From positions 567,001-631,000 of the forward strand of contig NZ_CP101527.1 in assembly GCF_026427595.1 (NCBI RefSeq): a stretch of DNA of 64,000 nucleotides, read 5' to 3'. The DNA comes from Alkalimarinus sediminis (GTDB lineage Bacteria; Pseudomonadota; Gammaproteobacteria; Pseudomonadales; Oleiphilaceae). A program made the translations under genes and the position numbers. Shown here piece by piece: positions 56,181 to 64,000 of the stretch. Numbering within the stretch: position 1 is the first letter of the stretch; the number at the start of each line of letters is the position of its first letter. The notes beneath the pieces are model-generated. The model was not told the origin of the DNA. It searched no databases and was given only the letters and a program-made list of their open reading frames with translations.

Positions 56181-56675
56181 CTACTGTATCACTTGGTTGG
56201 CGAGCTCTAATAATTTAGAGCTGATTTGAATATTTGATGCACGGGCCTTTTTGAGGTTGATATCAAATTTGACTACATTCCCCAGTTTAATAAAGCCAAT
56301 AACCCCCCCTTTGTTGGTAAAGTTCTCTATGTCGCTCACTGTTAATACAGGATGGTCGTTGATTCTGTTGAGTAGCTCGTCTGCAAACTTTTCTTCGGAG
56401 GGGCTGATAAATACGACACTACAATCTGGCCGGTCTGTCTTGTCAGGGTAGATTATTTGTAGAGGGCGGTTACGTGCTTTTAGTGTACTTAGCTTTTCTG
56501 TTTGTGCACCGAAAGGGTTGTCGCCATAAATGCAGATATTGATGTTTTCGGAGGCCGACTCTTGAGGCCAGGTAATAAACTTAATAAAGTTGTAAAGGTA
56601 GACGGCTTTTATCTCGTTTTCAGAGCGCGCCTGCACCGTCGTACTTATACACGTAAGTAGCAGTATGCATGACAA
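56181..56675 (-). CDS. yfiR: YfiR-family periplasmic protein (DUF4154)
   Basis: At least 164 residues. After a signal peptide the mature part begins ENEIKAVYLYNFIKFITWP, the DUF4154 hallmark, followed by INICIYGDNPFG and NKGGVIGFIKLGNVVKFDIN. In Pseudomonas YfiR is a periplasmic repressor of the cyclase YfiN. The listed start is a TTG at 56675 without ribosome binding site; the same frame upstream adds a positively charged SAKRLLL before the hydrophobic core, as a signal peptide needs, but holds no ATG, GTG or TTG. The true start is unclear. Confidence 0.85.
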   Translation of the reverse strand: MSCILLLTCISTTVQARSENEIKAVYLYNFIKFITWPQESASENINICIYGDNPFGAQTEKLSTLKARNRPLQIIYPDKTDRPDCSVVFISPSEEKFADELLNRINDHPVLTVSDIENFTNKGGVIGFIKLGNVVKFDINLKKARASNIQISSKLLELANQVIQ

Positions 56676-56844
56676 TAGGAGTCTTTTTGCCGAATGGCTT
56701 ATCGTTAATTCGTTGATAATCTTATGTTCTTTGTTTTTATAATTAAGCGTGTATAAATTCTAGGTGCCAACGCTTGAGCTGTAAAGTATTATTTTTGTTA
56801 TGGTTATTGGTACGAAATAACGAGTTTGGTAGGAGCAGAGATTG

Positions 56845-57165
56845 TGGATTCCCGCCTGCGCGGGAATGACGGTGTCTGATGGGTGTTGGCCATAGGAGCT
56901 GGATATGGATTCCCGCCTTCGCGGGAATGATGGTGTTGGGTGGATGTTGGCCATAGGACTTGATATGGATTCTCGTCTGCGTGGGAGTGACTGTGTTGAG
57001 TGGGGAGTTGGTCATGGGGGCTGGGTATGGATTCCCGCCTGCGCGGGAACGACTGTGTCTGATGGGTGTTGGTTATGGGGCAGTCTAAGGTTTTCTTTCT
57101 CGTGTGGCGGTTCATCTTGAACGTAGAACCTACTCTTCTGTCATTCCCGCGCAGGCGGGAATCCA
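56845..57165. repeat. About 61-bp tandem array of family A palindromes, closed by an inverted copy
   Basis: Palindromes at 56845-56870, 56906-56931, 56966-56991 and 57028-57054 repeat with a period of 60-62 bases, linked by a spacer with GTGTTGGCCATAGG; all are forward. A last copy at 57140-57165 is reversed. The unit at 56966 has decayed (TCTCGTCTGCGTGGGAGTGA). The array explains the open frames on the minus strand here, which I do not count as genes. The leftover 56676-56844 and 57166-57211 hold no supported gene. Confidence 0.9.
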
Positions 57166-57211
57166 TTCACTTCGCTCAGTTATTATTGTATTGACGTCAT
57201 AATAATTAACA

Positions 57212-57556
57212 TTAACTATTCGCGGCTTTTTTGTTTTGCTTGAGCATTGCCATAAACTTCTTGCTCAGATCAAGAAAACGAGGAGTTGGGCCAATATCTT
57301 CGTATAGTGGATCTCCGAGCTCGTCTTCAGCAATGATGTTGTGCCCTTTTTTATAAGGGAAGCTCGTTTCAAGCTCATCTAACGCCGCCGAAAGTAATTC
57401 GCTTATTAACTCCTCTTCTGTACGTTTGGGGTACATTTCTGAAAGAGCCGCTATTCGTGCTGCGTCTTCAATGGGGAGGCGAAGTGTGTATTCTTTACTG
57501 GTTAAGCGCGCTTTGGCGTTGTCTTCCCAGTGTTTGGCAAGAGTTGAAATTTTCAT
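57212..57556 (-). CDS. Small ribbon-helix-helix-like protein, unknown function
   Basis: About 114 residues from ATG 57556, preceded by AGGTG at 6 bases; an ATG at 57583 would add nine. The middle part (ARLTSKEYTLRLPIEDAARI, ALSEMYPKRTEEELISELL) has the strand-helix-helix pattern of RHH/CopG proteins, followed by an acidic and then basic tail. It could be a DNA-binding autoregulator: a 9-bp inverted repeat stands 38 bases upstream. Exact family not recognised. Confidence 0.65.
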   Translation of the reverse strand: MKISTLAKHWEDNAKARLTSKEYTLRLPIEDAARIAALSEMYPKRTEEELISELLSAALDELETSFPYKKGHNIIAEDELGDPLYEDIGPTPRFLDLSKKFMAMLKQNKKAANS

Positions 57557-57593
57557 CGCTACACCTGCTATTCTATATGTCATAAATCACTAA

Positions 57594-57627
57594 TATAGCG
57601 ATTTGAACTAAACAACTTATCGCTATA
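57594..57627. promoter_or_regulatory. 9-bp inverted repeat between the RHH-like gene and ppc
   Basis: TATAGCGAT (57594-57602) and ATCGCTATA (57619-57627) are perfect inverted arms 16 bases apart, centred about 55 bases before the RHH-like start. Good candidate operator for that protein in the divergent region with ppc. Confidence 0.5.
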
Positions 57628-57765
57628 AACAATTGTCTTTTTCATTAATTAAGTGTAGACGTACTAATATAAAGTCCAAGTGTATTTTTTATAAAGACCA
57701 AGTAATTGTAGGATTAACCCGTTATTTATCGGGTTGCTTTTGTTTTTTCGATTAGGGAGAACCTT

Positions 57766-60423
57766 ATGTCAGAGCTGAATCCATCGTTAAGAGACAATGT
57801 GCGCATGCTGGGAGAGCTGCTGGGGTTTAGTATTGAGGAGCACCTGGGGCGGGACTTTCTCAACAAAATAGAAGCCATACGAGCTGCTGCTAAAGATGAT
57901 CGTGGTCGGGTGGGTGAGTCTAGCCCAGCATTGCTTAAAATTTTGTCTGAAATGAAAGATTCAGAACTGGTGCCAGTAACCCGCGCATTTAATCAGTTTC
58001 TGAACCTTGCCAATATTGCAGAGCAATATCATGGCATTCGTCGTCATCGTGAGGGTGATTCTGTTGATGGTGTTGAGTCGATCTCTGAGCTTTTGACCCG
58101 TTTGAAAGAGTCGGGCATTAAAGATGGTGACATTCGTCAGCTTATCAGTGAGCTAAATGTAGAGTTTGTGTTAACTGCTCACCCTACCGAGGTGACTCGT
58201 CGTACATTAATTATGAAATACGAGTCTATTGCAGATTGTTTGGCCGCTCTGGATCAGAACGACTTAACCGCACATGAGCGACAGGAGATTGTCGATCGTT
58301 TGCGTATATTGGTAGCAGAGGCTTGGCATACGGATGAGATAAGGCATGAGCGCCCGACTTCTGTTGATGAGGCAAAGTGGGGCTTTGCAGTAATCGAAAA
58401 TAGCCTTTGGCATGCGGTCCCTAAATTTTTAAGAGGCATGGATCAGGCTTTAACGACTGAGTGTGGTGAAGGGTTGTCGATTGATGCTTGTCCTATTCGC
58501 ATTGCCTCATGGATGGGAGGAGATCGTGATGGCAATCCAAATGTAACAGCACCTGTGACGCAAGAGGTTATGCTGTTAAGTCGTTGGATGGCGGCAGATC
58601 TATATTTGCGAGATATCAGTGCATTAAGAAATCAGCTGTCGATGTGGGATGCTAGCGAAGAACTTCACCGGCATGCTGGTGCAAGCCGCGAGCCCTATCG
58701 CGAGCTATTAGGACGATTACGCAAGCAACTGATGGCAACTCGTCAGTGGGCTGAAAAAGCGATTGAGTGGCTTAAACAGGGGCATTCGGATCTACTCCCC
58801 CCTGAACCTCAGGTACTGCTTGAAAATAGTCGACTAGTTGAGCCGTTGCTAATTTGCTATCGATCATTGGTCGAGAAAGGTCTTCACACTATTGCTAATG
58901 GGCAACTGCTAGATACGATTAGACGCGTACACTGTTTTGGCTTGGAGTTGGTAAAACTCGATATTAGGCAAGACTCTGAACGTCACCGTAACGTGCTTAA
59001 CGAAGTGACCCAATATTTGGGGTTAGGGGCGTTTTCTGCGTGGAGTGAAGAAGAGAAAGTTGAATTTTTAGTTAAAGAGTTGCAGGGCAATAGACCGCTT
59101 ATTCCTCAGAAATGGCCGGCTTCAGATGAGGTGGCTGAGGTGCTGTCGACTTGTCGTGTGATCGCTCAGCAGCCGAATGAAGCGCTTGGTTCTTATGTAA
59201 TATCAATGGCAGGGCTGCCTTCTGATGTATTGACGGTGATTTTATTGTTGCGTGAGTGTGGCATGACACACCCGATGCGCATTGTGCCACTTTTTGAAAC
59301 CCTTGATGATCTGGTATATGCCCCTGAATGCATCGACAAATTGTTATCTAATGATTGGTATAAAGCCTACACTCAAGGGCATCAAGAAGTCATGATAGGC
59401 TACTCAGACTCTGCCAAAGATGCAGGTCAGATGATGGCTGCATGGGCGCAATACCAAGCACAAGAGAAACTTGTTGCCACCGCAGGGCAGCATGATGTGC
59501 GGTTAACCCTCTTTCATGGTCGCGGCGGTACAGTGGGTCGAGGGGGCGGCCCTGCTAATCGTGCGATTCGCTCTCAACCTCCTGGTTCGGTGAATGGTAC
59601 TTTCAGGATAACTGAGCAGGGCGAGATGATTCGCTTTAAGTTTGGTTTGCCAAAAGTAGCTGAGCAGAACTTAACAGTCTACACCACCGCTGTTATTGAA
59701 GCGTCGCTGCTGCCACCTCCGCACCCTAAAGATGAGTGGCGGGAAATGATGGGTTGGTTGACTGAACGATCGTTGGCGTCTTATCGACATATTGTAAGAG
59801 AGCACCCTGATTTTGTTCGCTATTTTAGATCGGGTACGCCTGAGCAGGAGTTGGGCAAGTTGGCTTTGGGGAGTCGACCTGCGAAGCGAAAAGCGACAGG
59901 AGGTGTTGAGAGTTTGCGTGCTATACCGTGGATTTTTGCCTGGACGCAAACGCGTTTAATGCTACCCGCTTGGTTAGGTGGCGATGAGGCCATCAAAGCC
60001 GCACTGGAAGAGGGTAAGGAGGCAACACTGCAGACGATGATAGAAGAGTGGCCCTTCTTTAAAACCCATATTGATATGCTTGAGATGGTGGTTGCCAAGG
60101 CTGATACTCGAATAGCGCGCTATTACGACAATCGTTTAGTAGCTGATGACTTAAAACCATTGGGTAAGTTGCTGCGGCAGCGGCTAAAAGATACCGTGCT
60201 CTGGGTAAATGAGTTGAAGAAGCAAGAGTCACTGTTGCGAGATAATCCGGTATTTAAGCACTCGATGATCGTTAGAAACCCATATACTGACCCATTACAC
60301 TATCTTCAGGCAGAACTACTCAAGCGAGTACGATCAGAGGATGATGTAAGCTTGGCAACGGTTGAGAGAGCATTAAAAGTCACCATGGCCGGCATTGCTG
60401 CCGGCATGCGTAATACGGGGTAA
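57766..60423 (+). CDS. ppc: Phosphoenolpyruvate carboxylase
   Basis: 885 residues, normal length. Catalytic His block FVLTAHPTEVTRRT, WMGGDRDGNPNVT, catalytic Lys region GYSDSAKDAGQMMAAW, the loop FHGRGGTVGRGGGP and the C-terminal MIVRNPYTDPLHYLQ followed by MAGIAAGMRNTG, where the final G is the conserved C-terminal residue. It makes oxaloacetate from PEP and bicarbonate. The start follows AGGGAG by 6 bases. Confidence 0.98.
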   Translation: MSELNPSLRDNVRMLGELLGFSIEEHLGRDFLNKIEAIRAAAKDDRGRVGESSPALLKILSEMKDSELVPVTRAFNQFLNLANIAEQYHGIRRHREGDSVDGVESISELLTRLKESGIKDGDIRQLISELNVEFVLTAHPTEVTRRTLIMKYESIADCLAALDQNDLTAHERQEIVDRLRILVAEAWHTDEIRHERPTSVDEAKWGFAVIENSLWHAVPKFLRGMDQALTTECGEGLSIDACPIRIASWMGGDRDGNPNVTAPVTQEVMLLSRWMAADLYLRDISALRNQLSMWDASEELHRHAGASREPYRELLGRLRKQLMATRQWAEKAIEWLKQGHSDLLPPEPQVLLENSRLVEPLLICYRSLVEKGLHTIANGQLLDTIRRVHCFGLELVKLDIRQDSERHRNVLNEVTQYLGLGAFSAWSEEEKVEFLVKELQGNRPLIPQKWPASDEVAEVLSTCRVIAQQPNEALGSYVISMAGLPSDVLTVILLLRECGMTHPMRIVPLFETLDDLVYAPECIDKLLSNDWYKAYTQGHQEVMIGYSDSAKDAGQMMAAWAQYQAQEKLVATAGQHDVRLTLFHGRGGTVGRGGGPANRAIRSQPPGSVNGTFRITEQGEMIRFKFGLPKVAEQNLTVYTTAVIEASLLPPPHPKDEWREMMGWLTERSLASYRHIVREHPDFVRYFRSGTPEQELGKLALGSRPAKRKATGGVESLRAIPWIFAWTQTRLMLPAWLGGDEAIKAALEEGKEATLQTMIEEWPFFKTHIDMLEMVVAKADTRIARYYDNRLVADDLKPLGKLLRQRLKDTVLWVNELKKQESLLRDNPVFKHSMIVRNPYTDPLHYLQAELLKRVRSEDDVSLATVERALKVTMAGIAAGMRNTG

Positions 60424-60597
60424 TGATTAACAGTTGCTGAGGTATGAGAGTGGAGTGAAGGGCAGCCTGCGATGATCTCCTTTTCATACCGTTACAAAAT
60501 GTAAATTAACGCTACAGGTATTTGTGAACAAGTCGTCATGTGGCCAGGTGCTGACAGGCTAAACTAGCCTCACTCTTTTCGTTAAGGTGGTATTTTT

Positions 60598-62013
60598 GTG
60601 CCGATTGCAGTTAAGTTAAAACAGTATCTGGCTCGCCAGAGTGTGTTTGTTCATGAAATTTCTCATGAGCGTGCAACCTCTCTTGGTTGTGCGGTCACCA
60701 AAGCGCATGTAACGCCTGAAGCCACCCTAAAGTCGGTGTTAATGATTGATGTTAAAGGTGCAGTGATGGCTGTGCTGCCTTATCCTGCTGAATTGAATGT
60801 CGATGCAGTCAATCAGGCTCTGGGCCGAAATCTGCAGCTACTCACTTCAGAGCAATCTGACAAACTGTTTACTGATTGCGAGCAGGGCGCTCGCCCGCCT
60901 ATTGGTGGGGCCTATGGTATTCCGATGATGATTGACGAATCATTATTGGAACAAGATCTTTTCTATCTCCAGAGCGGGTGTAATACCACTATGCTGCAGA
61001 TGGATGGTCGTGCTTTTCGCTTGGCCATTGCCGGTGCGAGTAAAGGTGCCATTGCAATCTGGAAAGAGGGGGCAGAAGGTGCGTCTTCGCTAGCCAGTGG
61101 AAACCTCTCCATTGGCGAAAACCTTTCTATTGATGATGTAGCCAAAAAACTAGAAAAACTCTACCGCCTCCCTCCAATGCCTGCCATCGCGGTTAAAATC
61201 CTTCATTTGGTGTCTGATCCTGACTCATCAGTAGGTGAGTTGGCTGAGGTCATTGAGTGTGACCCAAGCCTTGCAGCCCAGATTATGCGTTATTCTCGAT
61301 CTGCCTTATTTAACTACCAAGGTGAGATTAGAAGCGTGCAAGAGGCGGTTAATATCGTATTGGGTTTTGAGCGTGTCGCGCATATTGCAATGGGGGTTGC
61401 GGCATCCAAAGCATTTGATATTCCGAAAGAAGGTCCTTTAGGTCTCGATGCTTTTTGGAAGCATACGCTATATACCGCAACCTTATGTCAGCATATAGCG
61501 CAAAAACTACCTACAGATGCAGGGGTAGATCCCGGCTTGGCCTACTTAGTCGGTTTATTACACAACTTTGGTTTACTGTTGGTCGGGCATTTGTTTCCAC
61601 CTGAGTTTCGCATGCTAAATAAGCTGAGGGAAGATAACCCTGAGTCGCCAATGGAGGCTTTAGAAAAACAGGTGTTTGGTATGGGGAGTGCGCAAGACCT
61701 GATCGCTCTTGGGCATGGCACCATTGGCGGTATTCTGTTGCGAATGTGGAACCTACCAGAAGAAGTAGTCAAGTCGGCGGCCATGCATCAAACCATTGGT
61801 TATGAAGGCGACTGCCAAAACTACGTCCAGCTTGTTCAGTTGGCTAACTGTCTGCTTAAAACTCAAGGTATTGGTGATGAGCTTAATGAGCAAGAGCCTG
61901 AACCATTAATTGCAGCACTTGGTTTAAGTGTTGATAAGACCCATGAGATTGTTGACCTTGCAATGGCGCGTTGCGTTGATCTTGACTCTATGGCCGCAGA
62001 GATGGCCGCTTGA
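60598..62013 (+). CDS. Fusion: YbaK-like aminoacyl-tRNA deacylase domain + HDOD domain
   Basis: 471 residues from a GTG start. Residues about 1-160 look like the YbaK/ProX editing-domain fold (VHEISHERATSLGCAVTKAH, then IGGAYGIPMMIDESLLE). Residues about 190-400 are an HDOD domain (LPPMPAIAVKILHLVSDPDSS, DPSLAAQIMRYSRSAL and LLHNFGLLLVGHLFP). HDOD proteins act in signalling; the editing-like domain may bind a nucleotide or tRNA instead of hydrolysing, as YbaK catalytic Lys/Asn positions were not confirmed. Function of the fusion is unknown. Confidence 0.85.
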   Translation: MPIAVKLKQYLARQSVFVHEISHERATSLGCAVTKAHVTPEATLKSVLMIDVKGAVMAVLPYPAELNVDAVNQALGRNLQLLTSEQSDKLFTDCEQGARPPIGGAYGIPMMIDESLLEQDLFYLQSGCNTTMLQMDGRAFRLAIAGASKGAIAIWKEGAEGASSLASGNLSIGENLSIDDVAKKLEKLYRLPPMPAIAVKILHLVSDPDSSVGELAEVIECDPSLAAQIMRYSRSALFNYQGEIRSVQEAVNIVLGFERVAHIAMGVAASKAFDIPKEGPLGLDAFWKHTLYTATLCQHIAQKLPTDAGVDPGLAYLVGLLHNFGLLLVGHLFPPEFRMLNKLREDNPESPMEALEKQVFGMGSAQDLIALGHGTIGGILLRMWNLPEEVVKSAAMHQTIGYEGDCQNYVQLVQLANCLLKTQGIGDELNEQEPEPLIAALGLSVDKTHEIVDLAMARCVDLDSMAAEMAA

Positions 62014-62058
62014 TAGTGAGTGGTAAGGTGAAGGTTGATAGCGATGAGTGAATATCAG

Positions 62059-62093
62059 CCTTGAACCTTGAACCTTGAACCTTGAACCTTGAA
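62059..62093. repeat. Five 7-bp tandem repeats (CCTTGAA)
   Basis: Perfect CCTTGAA units at 62059, 62066, 62073, 62080 and 62087. A short microsatellite 46 bases after the HDOD stop, upstream of the adk promoter, of a kind that can vary in copy number. Confidence 0.9.
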
Positions 62094-62116
62094 TCGCCTC
62101 CTTTTCCCCTTGCTGT

Positions 62117-62145
62117 TGCCTTTTCTTACTCCAACTTCGTATAAT
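62117..62145 (+). promoter_or_regulatory. Putative sigma-70 promoter for adk with long leader
   Basis: TATAAT (62140-62145) with TTGCCT (62117-62122) as -35 at 17-bp spacing. It would make a leader of about 325 bases before adk. The leader holds a 10-bp perfect hairpin, ATTCATCGAA (62221-62230) with TTCGATGAAT (62243-62252), and a smaller one CAATAC/GTATTG near 62320. I see no further gene in 62146-62477. Confidence 0.5.
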
Positions 62146-62456
62146 GTCCGGCTCGCTATAACGGGTGTTCGGAAGAATAGGGTTCCAATTGAACGATTCA
62201 CATGGCGTAACTAATTGATAATTCATCGAATTGGCGATGCCTTTCGATGAATATAAAGGCTTACAGCTGTAAATTGCTAGTCTGTGTTGATAAGTTGAAG
62301 TGCTTAAACCGTTTAGGTCTTTCAATACAAGGTCGTATTGTTAGGGTTGAGTCTTTTTATCACAATGTATGGATACCGCGAAAACACTAGATTGGCCATT
62401 AGCAAGACTGTAAAGCCGAAACGTATTTTTGATTAAATTTGAACTATTTTTTATAA

Positions 62457-63134
<678 letters not shown>

Positions 63135-63189
63135 TTTCGCCAGGGTTGATAACACCTGAGGGGAGCTTTTCTAGCATCCCTCTAAAAGG

Positions 63190-63221
63190 GCTGTATCCGA
63201 AATCGGTGCAGCTTTTTTTTT
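63190..63221 (+). terminator. Rho-independent terminator after adk
   Basis: GCTGTA...CCG pairs with CGG..TGCAGC (63190-63212) with one bulge, followed by nine T (63213-63221). It separates adk from tsaB, though some readthrough is possible. Confidence 0.75.
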
Positions 63222-63241
63222 GAATCAAAGAGAGTGTGATA

Positions 63242-63958
63242 ATGGCTTGTATACTTGGTCTTGATACTTCTTCTGAAGGCTGTTCTGCCGCACTAATCAA
63301 AGATGGTCAAGTGACCTCTGTTTACGAAGTGGTACCGCGTGACCATACGCGTAAAATTATTCCGATGATTCAACAAGTGCTCAAAGATAGCGATACCAAG
63401 CCAGAACAGCTTGATGCTATTGCATTTGGCAGAGGGCCAGGATCGTTTACGGGGTTACGTATTGCAGCAGGTGTGACGCAAGGTTTAGCCTATGGCTTGG
63501 ATGTTAAGGTTATCCCTGTTTCGACTTTAGAGGCGATGGCCCTTGAAGCGTTTGTTTTAGAGGGGCATCAGCGAGTGGCGACAGCTATTGATGCTCGCAT
63601 GGATGAAGTCTACTGGGGAGCATTTAAAGTCACTGAAAGTGGTGTGGTAGCACTTCAGTCTGAGCGCGTGTGCAAGCCAGAGCAGGTTTCACTGGCTGAA
63701 GATGATGCTAGCGACTCCTCATTTGCCGGAGTTGGTAGCGGCTGGTTGTTTGGCAAACGTATGCCCGAAAAGGTTCAGACCCTCGTATCGATAGGTGATC
63801 AAGCGCTTACAGCAAAAGCTGAATATATTGTCCGGATTGCAGATAGTAAGTATCGTGAGGCTAATGGTGTTTCAGATGAAATCGTTTCAGCTGAGCAAGC
63901 GATCCCGGTTTATTTGCGAGATACCGTTACTTGGAAAAAATTGCCAGGTCGAGAGTAG
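63242..63958 (+). CDS. tsaB: tRNA threonylcarbamoyladenosine biosynthesis protein TsaB
   Basis: 238 residues from ATG 63242, with GAGAG 7 bases before; a GTG at 63236 is in frame. ASKHA fold: N-terminal ILGLDTSSEGCSAALI, IAFGRGPGSFTGLRIAAGV and ATAIDARMDEVYWG are TsaB hallmarks. It is the non-catalytic partner of TsaD in making t6A37 of ANN-decoding tRNAs. Stop at 63956-63958 inside the window. Confidence 0.96.
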   Translation: MACILGLDTSSEGCSAALIKDGQVTSVYEVVPRDHTRKIIPMIQQVLKDSDTKPEQLDAIAFGRGPGSFTGLRIAAGVTQGLAYGLDVKVIPVSTLEAMALEAFVLEGHQRVATAIDARMDEVYWGAFKVTESGVVALQSERVCKPEQVSLAEDDASDSSFAGVGSGWLFGKRMPEKVQTLVSIGDQALTAKAEYIVRIADSKYREANGVSDEIVSAEQAIPVYLRDTVTWKKLPGRE

Positions 63959-64000
63959 TTAACTAATTTTTAGTGTCTATGTTACTGTTCACTTCGAAGT

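Noticed and set aside
56743-57166. Overlapping open frames reading MDSRLRGNDR-like peptides on both strands
   Set aside because: They are translations of the tandem palindrome array; the frame stays open only because the repeat unit lacks stops.

Overview
The window reads as chromosome of a moderately low-GC marine gammaproteobacterium. Several conserved blocks keep a Pseudomonas/Marinobacter/Hahella-type order: miaB-ybeZ-ybeY-corC-lnt, acpS next to barA/gacS, cysM-rlmD-relA-mazG, and ppc near adk-tsaB. The exact genus cannot be fixed from sequence alone. I found no rRNA, tRNA, CRISPR array, prophage or intact insertion sequence.

Layout. 1-4 kb: minus-strand RNA maturation and envelope operon (miaB, ybeZ, ybeY, corC, start of lnt). 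4-12.3 kb: DUF1820 protein, trmH, LysR regulator, ppiC-dbpA pair, MATE exporter, AraC regulator, alpha/beta hydrolase. 12.6-19.3 kb: a 7TM diguanylate cyclase, then a three-gene operon that appears to encode a full make-and-recycle cycle for the compatible solute glucosylglycerate, with glycerate kinase and sugar-phosphate phosphatase fused in one protein. 19.4-26.7 kb: two membrane-anchored unknowns, a Cds1-like PLP enzyme, yejK, cysDN, a PilZ protein. 27-36 kb: MpaB-type oxygenase, DUF445 protein, periplasmic binding protein, AraC regulator with three 24-bp iterons upstream, a patatin lipase split by a frameshift, rimO, acpS. 36-45 kb: barA, cysM, rlmD, relA, mazG. 45.7-49.9 kb: a tightly coupled operon of a ThDP enzyme, two different citrate-synthase-fold proteins and an SDR, facing a TonB-dependent receptor; its product is unknown. 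52.4-56.7 kb: a YfiR - histidine kinase - response regulator - GGDEF/EAL signalling operon. 57-64 kb: small ribbon-helix-helix-like protein, ppc, YbaK-HDOD fusion, adk, tsaB.

The gaps between genes are rich in palindromic repeats. There are GTAG-headed REP/BIME elements (22.0 and 36.2 kb), a second dispersed palindrome family with arms GATTCCCGC/GCGGGAATGAC (35.6, 40.35 and 56.8-57.2 kb), and a third, MITE-like palindrome (45.3 kb). At several sites one half of a palindrome has been amplified into a short tandem array.

Likely the most novel content: the glucosylglycerate cycle with its kinase-phosphatase fusion, the ThDP/citrate-synthase-pair/SDR operon, the YfiR-coupled c-di-GMP phosphorelay, and the repeat amplification pattern. 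Three genes (ybeZ, yfiR, patatin) have missing canonical starts or a frameshift and deserve re-reading against raw data.
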